Source: Danio rerio (lineage: Eukaryota; Chordata; Actinopteri; Cypriniformes; Danionidae). From it: a stretch of DNA of 64,000 nt. Positions 23,604-32,600 of the stretch are shown one piece after another. The stretch spans positions 43,695,001 to 43,759,000 of the forward strand of contig NC_133180.1 of NCBI RefSeq assembly GCF_049306965.1, written 5' to 3'. A program made the position numbers and the translations under genes. Numbering within the stretch: position 1 is the first letter of the stretch; the number at the start of each line of letters is the position of its first letter. The notes beneath the pieces are model-generated. The model searched no databases. It was not told the origin of the DNA and saw only the letters and a list, made by a program, of their open reading frames with translations.

Positions 23604-25601
23604 TTTATATGTATATAAACATTTTGAACACTAAATCATCTTTTTTCTTATGACTTTAACAGTCATTATTTAAAACAGTAAAAACAAGGTCAACCATTTG
23701 GTAGAGCAGGCAGTCAAAGGGTTAATGCTGAGGTGCAGATGGGAAAAATCTCAAATTCATTTGGACACATTTTATCTTTTGTCATAAATAAAATTCCATT
23801 ACTGAACAACTATGTATTGCTGTAGAATTGTTTTTATTTTAGTGATTTTAATCATCAGTTTCTAGATTAAATTTCTGACCCATTTTGGGTTACATTCAAC
23901 CCAGCAGTGTAGTAATTTTTAACTAATAGTTGGGTTAAAATCACAACCCAGCATGCTGGGTTAAACTTGTAACCCAACTTGCTGGGTTAAAGTAACCCAG
24001 CGTTGGGTTTGTCCCTTTTTTACCCAGCGCTGGGTTACCAAAACAACCCAAATTGGGTTGTTTTCAACCCAGCAGTTTTTAGAGTGTAGCATGTAACAGA
24101 AAGCGCCTACATAATCTCTTTGTTTGAGCAGGATGGACTTGGTTGAAACACATCAACTGCCTGAATGGATCTAGGGTTGACTGTTTTATAAGGTTTTCCT
24201 ATGCACCGACAGCGCTGAGAACCCCCTCCTCCATGCCCTGTTTCACAAGGGATAAAGCAGCGATTAGTGGAAATCAAGAAAAACTGCACTGTAATCCCCC
24301 CCCCCTTCACTGTTAGAGAAAACCGATTGCAACAAACCGTTCAAGTTCAAAACCTAATCCTAATGAGTCCTGTGAACTTAATCCATTTGAGTAAATGAAG
24401 CAATTTGAGCAAAGTAAAACCCAAGAAATGAAGAGAACTCAAACCAACTGACTACTGTATAACACAATAAGTCAAGGCAACTCAAACTGTTTGAGGAAAC
24501 AGATTAAACAAACCGTTTGAGTTAAAAAACTATAAGAGTACTGTGTCCTTGGTTCATTTAAATTGAAGCAATGAGGTGTTGAATTAACCCATTATCTTCA
24601 ACACTGAGTTCAAAACTCTTTTCAAATGAGTTTGAGTTAACTACATTTCATTTGATAAAGTTGACTCTTCTAAACTGTAGACTGGACTGACAGAAAACAG
24701 GCCTCGTGCCAAAACACATTTTTATAACACTTAGACCAACAATTTAAAAAAAGAGATTGTTAATGTTAAAAGAAAAATGTATGGTTATATGGGTTAAATA
24801 GAGCCTGACCACAGTATTATTTAAATAAAAGGACAAAAAATAGAATAGAAAGTGTTAGTATTAGAGAGCATTTTATTAAAATAGAACATAAATATACATG
24901 AATGTGTTTGTTTTAGAGGACCAGACTATTTTTAATGGAGTGTGGACAATCCAAAAAACAATATAGTAAACGTAAAAGTGCACTTAAAAGCAAAGGTACA
25001 ACAAAATGGACAGCTTTTGTAATGTTTTTATTTTGATATGCTTAACAGAATAATTAGCTTTCATCAATAACACCATCAAAGAGCAAACATGATTATGATT
25101 CATTCCATGACTCTGGAAAAGTATGTAAGAACAATTACTGCATGCTGTGGAAAAGATACACTTAAAAATAAATAGATAAATAAAAATCTTATTTTAACAC
25201 AAATTATAGGTAAAAATGGATAAAACGTACTACTTGAGGAAGGTTAATTTTTTTAAATATAAAACAGTGCACAAATTTAGCCCAGTTTTTTTTTTTTTTT
25301 TTTTATTTTAACCAAATTTGGGTTGAAATAACTCAGCATTCTTGTTTTGTTTAAAAATGCATTGTTAAAATTTAAAATATGTATACATCAACTGAAGATT
25401 TGACCAGAAACATTCAACAAAGTTTTAAAATCTTAAATAATTACTATCACATCATGTTAATATTGTGTTAAAGAGTTAACTAAAAGGATTTACTTTGCCA
25501 AGGTGTGTTATGTGTGTTAAAACTATCAGCTTACCTACTGACTGTGCAAGACTCATTCCAAACAGCAGCGCACAAAGCAGTATGAGAACAATCTGATTCA
25601 T
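18583..25601 (-). CDS. CXC chemokine D, CXCL13/CXCL9-like, with basic loop and tail
   Basis: Secreted chemokine. Exons on the minus strand are 25601-25535, 24237-24111, 18857-18744 and 18637-18583 (67+127+114+55 nt, 120 aa), all with consensus splice sites and matching phases. The signal peptide is about residues 1-20 (MNQIVLILLCALLFGMSLAQ). A glycine-rich N-terminus follows, then C32-R-C34, C59 and C87. The CRC motif, KEII after the third cysteine and VCLDPNGK are reminiscent of CXCL13 (CRC, KEIIV, VCVDP). The long Lys/Arg tail (GKKQNQRNRGKKEKNKV) recalls CXCL9. There are 27 residues between cysteines 3 and 4 instead of about 16; the excess is a very basic stretch, EGRGKTKGKGSRKRSK. Intron 2 is inflated by the transposon at 18963-24088. 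Family assignment within CXC is tentative, so I give no symbol. Confidence 0.82.
19303..19602. repeat. GC-rich minisatellite in the transposon
   Basis: Tandem, slightly varied units of about 14-23 bp built from CTGTTTCTCCGG and CTGTTTCTCCGCCTAACG, with outer units reading CTGTTGCTCCGCCTCACG. It is far more GC-rich than any neighbour. Because the unit is not always a multiple of three, the reading frames through it are artefacts. It may act as transcript leader or as a structural part of the element. Confidence 0.85.
20319..20385 (+). CDS. Possible first coding exon of SAMD3-like protein in the transposon
   Basis: Follows a good acceptor (TTCTTTTTCAG) and ends at a good donor (GTATGT). It encodes MDNCVKIKLKECNLEELIPT followed by FEG. 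This resembles the N-terminus of a repeated fish protein family often labelled sterile alpha motif domain-containing 3-like. A short candidate next exon, G-QFEYNSEG, lies at 21213-21235 in compatible phase. Most of the expected middle part is missing. Confidence 0.45.
20518..20624 (-). mobile_element. DANA SINE fragment (3' tail)
   Basis: Minus-strand tail with CAGTCCCTTTATTAATCTGG and CGCCACAGCGGAATGAACCG, truncated after ATATTTTTTACACAGC. It forms an inverted pair with the copy starting at 20670. Confidence 0.8.
20670..21006 (+). mobile_element. DANA SINE, near full length
   Basis: Plus-strand head GTGGGTAGCACATTCGCCTC, core with TTTGCATGTTCTCCCCGTGT and tail AGATTAATAAAGCGACAAAG ending in ATGAATGAATGAATAA. 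It is diverged, and nested in the 5.1 kb transposon. Confidence 0.85.
21346..21546 (+). mobile_element. DANA SINE with internal deletion
   Basis: Head GGGGGCGCAGTGGGTAGTGC is intact. The core is shortened by about 60 bp, jumping from the B-box region to TTTCCCCTCCACAGTCC. The copy stops at GCATCTGCTGCGTAAAACAT without tail. Confidence 0.8.
22095..22355 (+). pseudogene. SAMD3-like C-terminal coding piece in the transposon
   Basis: An open stretch encodes EFPHVLILGDHHFFQAFAHV, then LLAKVDVCYKAFYIFGVNYP and KQCSLVWQTVVYGHPGEE, ending at TAA 22353-22355. The pattern (LGD...F, VDVCYKAFY, NYPKQC, W) matches the C-terminal block of the repeated fish SAMD3-like/uncharacterised family as I remember it. 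The upstream part of the exon, from the acceptor at about 22052, is not in the same frame, so the copy appears decayed. Molecular function is unknown. Confidence 0.5.
22411..22573 (-). mobile_element. DANA SINE fragment (head half)
   Basis: Minus-strand piece from TTGGATTGTGGGGGAAAAGG to the head GTACTACCCACTGTGCCACC; the tail half is absent. Confidence 0.8.
22574..22690. mobile_element. Fragment of the MITE family at 434-1104
   Basis: ATAGTTTTAATAACTCATTT, TAATAACTGATTTCTTTT, TTGCTATGATGA and ATATTTTTTAAGACACTCTA align with 565-670 of the first element. The ends are missing. Confidence 0.65.
24300..24685. repeat. Possible MITE built of TTTGAGTT/AACTCAAA words
   Basis: Many short inverted words (CCGTTCAAGTTC, CTCAAACTGTTTGAGG, CCGTTTGAGTTA, TTTGAGTTAACTAC) and a TTAGAG-type left edge suggest a non-coding element in intron 1 of chemokine D. 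The ends are not certain. Confidence 0.35.
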
Positions 25602-25742
25602 GCTTCCTCTCACAGGCAGCTCAGGAAAAATGTTTCCCTTCTTTAACAGTCTTTGGTTTATCAGGCACGCACTTACTTTCATTTTCCTGTCTTCCAATGA
25701 AATCTCTCAAAAACACGTCCTTCATCCCAATGGTTCTTGGGG

Positions 25743-25752
25743 GGAAAATCCC
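25743..25752 (-). promoter_or_regulatory. NF-kB site upstream of chemokine D
   Basis: GGAAAATCCC on the plus strand is GGGATTTTCC on the minus strand, an exact kappa-B match and identical to the site in the promoter of chemokine C. It lies about 140 bp before the ATG. Confidence 0.5.
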
Positions 25753-25910
25753 TGCATGAAACAATAATGTTGAGGTGTTTTTGACAATTCCTAATCTCTG
25801 TAATCTGAACTTTTTTTTTGTCTCTGAGTCCCCTGAGTAGAGAGAATGAATATACAGAAAATAACACAATGATTGTTATTCTTTCAGTCAGTCTGTTCAT
25901 AGTGAGTGTG

Positions 25911-26548
25911 TTTTATGTAAAAGCACTGTGTTTTGTGTCTTGGCACTAGTTAAACATTAATTTTAGTGCCTCTCGAATAAATGAGAGAAATGTGTACTTA
26001 GCAAATGATTGATCATCTAATATTTACATTTAGGAAGATATTAACCAGAGTTATTTTTTACTTTCCATACAGTTAAAAAAAAAAAACTGAAACTGTTTAA
26101 TGATGGAAATATACTGGATAATAAATGAATTAATTAAATACATAAAGAGGATTTGCGATAACAGGATTTTATTTATTATATAATACATCTTTTTTGTCAA
26201 ATGTTATTTGGTGTTTGTGCTAATCATTATGGAAATCTGATAACTAAAAGGAGATGATGAAATAGGCAAGATAAACATTTAAAATGTACCAACTAAATAA
26301 AAAAAGCAAAATAATAATAATAATAAAATAAAAAGCCTTTCTTTTTGTCTGATAATTGAAAGGATTTCACATATGTTTTTTTTTTTTTTTATAATTCAGT
26401 TAAATTTTAAAACCAATTTACTGTAAATCAGAAGATTTTTAAATACCAGAGGGAAATTAGTTCAGGTCAAGGATAAGTGGGAGTTTAACTAAAATGGTAC
26501 TGGTGATTAATGAGCAGAGTTGTTCTCATATTTCAATGGAAAGGAGGT

Positions 26549-26601
<53 letters not shown>

Positions 26602-27340
26602 CTCTCTCTCTCTTTTGCGACAAATGAATAAGTGAAATTAATGTGAAGCAGTGTTGGGGTTAAGATTCAGGCACAAAATGTGCAACAAAACGCTGTTCAA
26701 CAAAAACAAACAGGTGAATCTGATAGGTGTGTGTTAGCCAACACAGACAGACTAAGCAAACTTACCAACAAATGTAACCCAAGAATCAAAGACAGGGCAA
26801 CAAACATAATACTAGGACACAGAAAGAAAAAGTACAAAATTAATTCTGCATATAATGATAAAAATGTGACGGTAGTGCATATTTACTTTGTTCAATCTGA
26901 CTCTGAGTACCTTTAAACGTGTATTATGTCTTAAAAGATATCTGTATTTGTATTTTATGATCTGTACTTTTTTACGAATCGTGATTATGTAATTTTGTGG
27001 TATTGTTTTTTATTAGTTTTTTATTTTTTGTGTGTGAAATTTTGTGCTGCTGTCTTGACAGGTCTCACTGGAAGAAGAGATTGTGCCGTCTCTGTGATCT
27101 CCTGGCTAATTAAAGAAAATAACAATAATAAATCACATACAAAAGTTATGTCAACTGAAAAAGAAATAGAAACACATCTGGCAACCAGAAAATCTGAATA
27201 TATATATATTTTCTGCTCTTTTATTTCATGTAATGCACCTTCGACAACAAATTACTTGCTCTTATTTATATTTTAAAAACAACATTTTACTGATGTGAGA
27301 GTTTCATAGCTGTTATAGAGATACTAACATTTTAATTATA
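25911..27340. other. Intergenic DNA with a microsatellite, no gene seen
   Basis: Between the upstream region of chemokine D and the SINE cluster. Reading frames are short and AT-rich. The only clear feature is the (CA)n(CT)n tract at about 26551-26612. Confidence 0.35.
26551..26612. repeat. (CA)n(CT)n compound microsatellite
   Basis: A CA run of about 48 bp followed directly by a CT run of about 14 bp. Confidence 0.95.
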
Positions 27341-27368
27341 CTAATGTTTTGATATATATATATATATC

Positions 27369-27635
27369 TTTCTGTGTGGAGTTTGCATGTTCTCCCTGCG
27401 TCCGGGTGGGTTTCCTCCGGGTGCTCCGGTTTCCCCCACAGTCCAAAGACATGCGGTACAGGTGAATTGGGTGGACTAAATTGTCCATAGTGTATAAGTG
27501 TGTGTGAATGTGTGTGTGGATGTTTCCCAGAGATGGGTTGCAGCTGGAAGGGCATCCACTGCATAAAAACTTGCTGGATAAATTGGCGGTTCATTCCGCT
27601 GTGGCGACCCCAGATTAATAAAGGGACTAAGCCGA
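27369..27635 (+). mobile_element. DANA SINE, 5'-truncated, inside a (TA)n tract
   Basis: Runs from TTTCTGTGTGGAGTTTGCAT through CCCCCACAGTCCAAAGACAT to TTAATAAAGGGACTAAGCCG. TA repeats lie on both sides (27352-27367 and 27637-27658), so it landed in a TA microsatellite. Confidence 0.88.
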
Positions 27636-27750
27636 CATATATATATATATATATATATCAAAACCATAACATTTTCTATGGCGCCCTCTAGTGGTCTTAT
27701 CTGTGAATTTCTAAGCTATCTAATATCTAAGAAGATGTCTAAATTTTATT

Positions 27751-27858
27751 AATTCATTCATTCATTCAATCATTCATTCATTTTCTTTCGGCTTTGTACC
27801 TTTATTCAACGGGGGATGCTCTTCCAGCTGAAACACAGTACTGGGAAACATTCAAACA
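27751..27858 (-). mobile_element. DANA SINE fragment with (ATTC)n tail
   Basis: ATTCATTCATTCATTCAATC followed by TTTTCTTTCGGCTTTGTACC and TCTTCCAGCTGAAACACAGT. This is a shortened minus-strand tail piece. Confidence 0.7.
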
Positions 27859-27948
27859 CATGTCTAAATTTGTACTTTGTATAAATATAATTATGATGTG
27901 TTTGACAAATCACGATGAACATACACACAATATCACAGTATTGTATTA

Positions 27949-28271
27949 TTTTCTTTTTGGCTTAGTGCCTTTATTAATCAGGGGTCGCCACAGCGGAATG
28001 AACCGCCAACTTATCCAGCATATGTTTTAGCACTGAAACCCATCACTAGGAAACATCCATATACACTACGGACAATTTAGCTTACCCAATTAACCTGTAC
28101 CACATGTCTTTGGACTGTGGGGGAAACCAGAGCACCCAGAGAAAACCCACGCAATCACAGGGAGAACATGCAAACTCCACACAGAAATGCCAACAGACCC
28201 AGCCGGGGCTCGAACCAGCGACCTTCTTGCTGGGAGTTTACCGTGCTACCCACTGCGCCACCATGTCACCT
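27949..28271 (-). mobile_element. DANA SINE, near full length
   Basis: Minus-strand copy from TTCTTTTTGGCTTAGTGCCT and GGGGTCGCCACAGCGGAATG to GTGCTACCCACTGCGCCACC. Close to the consensus I remember. Confidence 0.88.
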
Positions 28272-28879
28272 TTTAAAAATATGTATAATTAAATAATTTA
28301 ATGTACGTGTTTATTTCAATTGCATTGTAGTGATCCACACACAAATGTCACTTAATTTGTGAAAATGTCTTTTTCATTCATACCAGAGTTTATCTCTTCA
28401 AGCACAAAGTCAGTTTCAACATTTGACTAGGTGAATTGAGGTGTATTGCTGCACACACTAATATCACCTAGGTGGACTGCACACACAGTCTGTTATCACA
28501 GTTTCTTTAGTTTTTCAGTTTTGTTGGGGGAAAGGCCTAAATCTTGTACATACATGTTAGCAGTTAGAGTGGGCAGAAAATGTAGGTCATTCCCCAAAGA
28601 AAACTGTAAAACTTAAGGAAAGTCTCCAATCTCTCCTATAGGCTACTTTAAAGATCAAATTAAGTCAACATATTTTAATTTCGGTTCATGAGTTATTAAA
28701 GATTCAGCTTGATTTGTAGGTGTCAGTTGTTTACTATAATGTAAGCTAATATGACTAGCAGCAGGATACAGCTAATTCAACTCAAAGTTTTTCTTACACT
28801 TTTGCTATTCTTTAAAATAGAATGAACTGATTTATTTTATATGCAAATACTAAATATTAACAATATATAAGTCAAGTAA

Positions 28880-29099
28880 TGGCGACGCAGTGGTGCAGTA
28901 GGTAGTGCTATCACCTCAGAGCAAAAGGGTCTCTGGTTCGAGCCTTGACTGGGTCAGGTGGCGGTTCTGTGTGGAGTTTGCATGTTCTTCGCTGCGTAAA
29001 GCATGTGCTGGATAAGTTGCAGGTTCATTCTGCTGTGGCGGCCCCAAATTAATAAAAGGACTTAGTCGAAAAAAACCAAAAAACGAATGAATGAATGAA
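28880..29099 (+). mobile_element. DANA SINE with internal deletion and target duplication
   Basis: Head GGCGACGCAGTGGTGCAGTA and tail ending ACGAATGAATGAATGAA. The core is deleted between CATGTTCT and TCGCTGCGTAAAGC. GTCAAGTAA is repeated at 28871-28879 and 29100-29108. It lies about 320 bp before the first rufy3 coding exon. Confidence 0.88.
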
Positions 29100-29199
29100 G
29101 TCAAGTAACTGTAGAGTTGTGTTGTGTCATGTGATTTAAATTCCCTGTATTGAGATCAAACAGTGGAATGTTGCTGCTGTTTCTTTAAATGCTCTCACC

Positions 29200-29415
29200 C
29201 AGCTGACGAGCTACGTCACAGCACATGACCCATATTACAATCACATTTTACCCATTTATTATTTTGACCATTGATATAGGAACAACGCCTGATATGTCAA
29301 GTCGTACTGTCCGAAAAGCTTCTCGATAAGGATTGTATAATGGTTTTGCAAGCTGAGTGAAGCGCGAGCGGACAGCGGTATTGACGCAGGGCGGTCACAT
29401 GAATTTGAACTGAAG
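29200..29415 (+). promoter_or_regulatory. rufy3: Upstream promoter region of rufy3 (exon 1A), with half-CRE
   Basis: TACGTCA at 29212-29218 is a CRE half site of the CREB/ATF kind. It is followed by GC-richer sequence with CG dinucleotides (CTGAGTGAAGCGCGAGCGGA). The coding start of exon 1A follows at 29416. No TATA box is seen. A start site anywhere in this span is an inference. Confidence 0.4.
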
Positions 29416-29689
29416 ATGGCGGACCAGAGCTCAGGAGCATCGGGACAGCACAGCACTGAAGTTTCTGAAACTTTAGTGTCATCTAACGAATTCATCAAAC
29501 CCCACATGAAGGATAGCGACGGACATAAGGCCATCAGTCCCGAGGAGTCGCTTTCTCCGGCCTCGGTGATTTACTTTAAGGAGGCGCTAACTTATAACTC
29601 TAGTATACAGTTTACCAAGACGAGCTCTTCTCTTCCTGCACCAGTGCGCTATGAATTCCAGATTGAGAAGATTAACAAGAAAACAAGAA
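29416..29689 (+). CDS. rufy3: rufy3 alternative first coding exon 1A
   Basis: Encodes 91 residues beginning [20 protein letters not shown] and including [12 protein letters not shown] and [11 protein letters not shown]. It has a strong Kozak context (A at -3, G at +4) and a good donor (AGTGAGT). It ends in phase 1, exactly as exon 1B does, so it can join the same exon 2 or 3. The protein part is Ser/Thr-rich and looks flexible. It is either the N-terminus of a longer rufy3 isoform or, less likely, a separate upstream gene; the matching phase favours rufy3. Confidence 0.75.
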
Positions 29690-32600
29690 GTGAGTATATG
29701 CTATGATCATCTGCTTATGGGTTCATTTGGCAGGATTGTGTTGGTGTCTTTTGCACTTGAACGCGCAGTAATGTTTGACATGGGCACTGTGGTTCAATGT
29801 CAACAACATTGCACAATGACAGGCACTGCGGCGTTTTTTCGTGTTTACATTTTGCTGTTCAGTCTTTTAAAGAGTCCTCGGTTTCTTCTTAGATATATGA
29901 CTTCTAATTAAGTTAATGAATCAATAGATGACCTACCACTGGCACAAACTGTCATTAGCTTGCAGCGCTGATGCCCACTCGTTGGACAGTTGGAATTTGT
30001 ATGATGCTCAGATTTGCAGTCTTTTTTAGGTTGTCATTTGGTTTAGTGTGTGTTTTAACATTCATGTATTTCATTTTTAGCTCTTTAGCTATCTTGTGTC
30101 ATGTAACTTCGATATGTAAATTACAAATAGTCTACATATGCAGTATTTATAAAGTCAGTATTGAATGACATATTGGAGTGGCTGAGATTCTGTGAAGACA
30201 TCCAATAATTTGCATTTCCATAGGTCCAAATAAGCTTGGGTGTTTTTAATGGTTAAAAAGATATGGAAGCAGAATTGTGTATCATTTTTGGTTTGAAAAT
30301 TTTCTGTTTTTAAAACTCAGAAAATATGTTTATGTTGATGTCACTTTGAGCTTTTGTGGCTAACTGTGAAATACAGGTGAACCTTGGAAAAACTAAAATA
30401 ATTGTATAATCTGTATGTCTCGTGTTTTGAGTTCTGACATGCTGTGAAGAAATGACTGGCTAAGAAGAACTGCTGTTTATTTAGGCTTATCAGTAGGGCT
30501 AGACAGAATCTGTGGGAAGTTTTTGCTATTTCTGTGCAGAATTTTGTTAAAAAATCTGTGGATTTATGTGAAATGATTTGAGGAGAATCATAACTAAAAA
30601 CTTAATTTATGAAATTAAAAAAGTAATACATTTTTAACTTTTATTTAATGTTTATAATGCAAATTCAATTAGATCCACTTATTTGGTAAGCTAGGCAAGT
30701 CTCATATAATAATCTAAAAGACAGAAAATATTACTTTACAAACTGTATTGTAAATAAATCATATGAACATTTTTATATTAGTCAATAATATTCCTGAAAT
30801 AATTTAAAAACTGATTAAATATAAATTTACACACATTTAATCAAGTAAATAAATAGACTCAACGATGGGCTAAAAATCTGTGAAAATCTGCGTATTTCAG
30901 TGCGCACAGATTTCGTGCGGGCCTACCATCACACACTGGATGCAAAGCACTGTACAATGTCTTTTAAACTTGAACATTATTTTCTTTGAGTGTTTTATAC
31001 GCTATCATTTGACATTCTTCTGTGTTACTTAGCAAAGAAAAGAAACAATGTAAAGACATGGCACATAGAGATGGGCTTTAGCAAAGTCTTTATTCCGTAG
31101 TATTTGGCTTGGAAAAATACTGGAATAATTTTAGGAAATGTTATTGTTTATTGTGGAGAATGAGAACATTAGTCGTGGATTCTTAATATTCCTGCTTTTT
31201 TCAATATTTAAAGTCATGAATATTTAGGATTTTTTTAATGTAAAATAATTTATTAAACAATTTATTTGTTTTTATTAGATTTTTTTTGTTAATTTGTATA
31301 AATATGTTACAACATAGCACTTATTCAGACATAGACCTTGCAGTAATGAGAATTTCAGGTGAAATGTAGTAAAATAAAAAAGTTTTAATTCTTATGTTGA
31401 AATGATACATTGTACTTGGTAGAATAGTTAATTGTCTTTACTCTTATGTTGTATTTATATCACTAAATTAGTAAGTTTTATATTCAAAATCCAAAGGTCT
31501 GTGTTGTTTTATTAGTTTCATGAGAATAACCCAATTAGCCTGATTATAATATTTTTTTGTGTAATAGGTGAAATTGAAAATATGATATATTTTCATTTTA
31601 TGATTGGGAGTTAAATACACTACCTTGCAAAAATTTAGGGTCTCTAATTTTTATTTGAGCTTTTTTTTTGCTCTTTTGTTTTAAAAGAAGTATTTTATGC
31701 TTGTTACGTTTTCTAATTTATTATACCATTAAAATATTTTATGCATAATAGAAAAGGTGATTTTTTTCACCATCTTTGCTTGGCATCATTGTTCATTGTT
31801 CAGCTCATTCTAATATGCTAATTTGCTGCCCAAGAAACATTTTTTATTGCTTTGTGTACTGTAAATAGGTATGATGAGCTTTGTTTTGTGATGTGCTTTT
31901 TAAAAATTTTTATTTAAATTTTTTTAAATGTATTATTTATTATTACTATTTATTATTTTTACATTTGCTTTTAATTTTTTTTTTTTTAAATTGAATCACT
32001 ATTTAAAGTGATTTGTTTTTTCTTCAAAGAATAGTGTTGGGGCCAGAGCTTACAATACAGCTAATCTGGTGCCTTAGTGGACATTCATAGAGCCATTACA
32101 AAATGTTTTTTTTTTCTGTCTAAGAAATGTTTCTAAATATATAAAATATAGATTATATATAATATAAGATTAAATATAAATATATATTTAATTAATGAAA
32201 ATAAAAATTCATTAATACAGTATAATTGTTTTTATTTCCACTTTATCAATTCAGTCAATCCTTGCTGAATAGAATATTAATTTCTTTCAAAAAACATTTT
32301 GTGACTCTTTTGAACAGTAGTTAGTTTGTAGGGCTACATAGAATATAGGTTGAGCGTTGATAATGAATTGAATATTGCAATATTTCACAACAGTCACACA
32401 TGGCAGGATCTGCGATGTTGAGTTGCCATTGTAATTAACCATGAACCACTGTTCAGAACACTTGTGTGATTTTTGTCATTGCAAAGTTTAACCAGTAAAA
32501 GAGTTTCATTTGGATGTGTTTTTAAGGCCTGTGACTGAAACTCAAGCTAATTTAAACCATTTAGACCCAATAAATGATCAAATTTACATCTTTAAGAATG

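Larger units (their letters stand above)
18963..24088 (+). mobile_element. 5.1 kb DNA transposon with GGGTT/AACCC subterminal repeats and SAMD3-like coding pieces
   Basis: The ends are ACACTCTAAAAA and TTTTTAGAGTGT, perfect inverted repeats bounded by TA. Each end carries about 130-200 bp of alternating TGGGTT and AACCCA words that can fold on themselves. Next to the left end is a promoter-like stretch (CCGCCATTTT at about 19161), a possible first exon ending CGTAAG near 19218, and a GC-rich minisatellite. Internal coding pieces at 20319-20385 and about 22095-22355 resemble a repeated fish protein family annotated as SAMD3-like. Four SINE copies and a MITE fragment are nested inside. It sits wholly within intron 2 of chemokine D. 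The superfamily is unclear; no transposase was recognised. Confidence 0.75.

Noticed and set aside
6519-29099. tRNA-like A and B boxes at several places
   Set aside because: They belong to the heads of DANA SINEs, which descend from a tRNA; no free-standing tRNA gene with a full cloverleaf was found.
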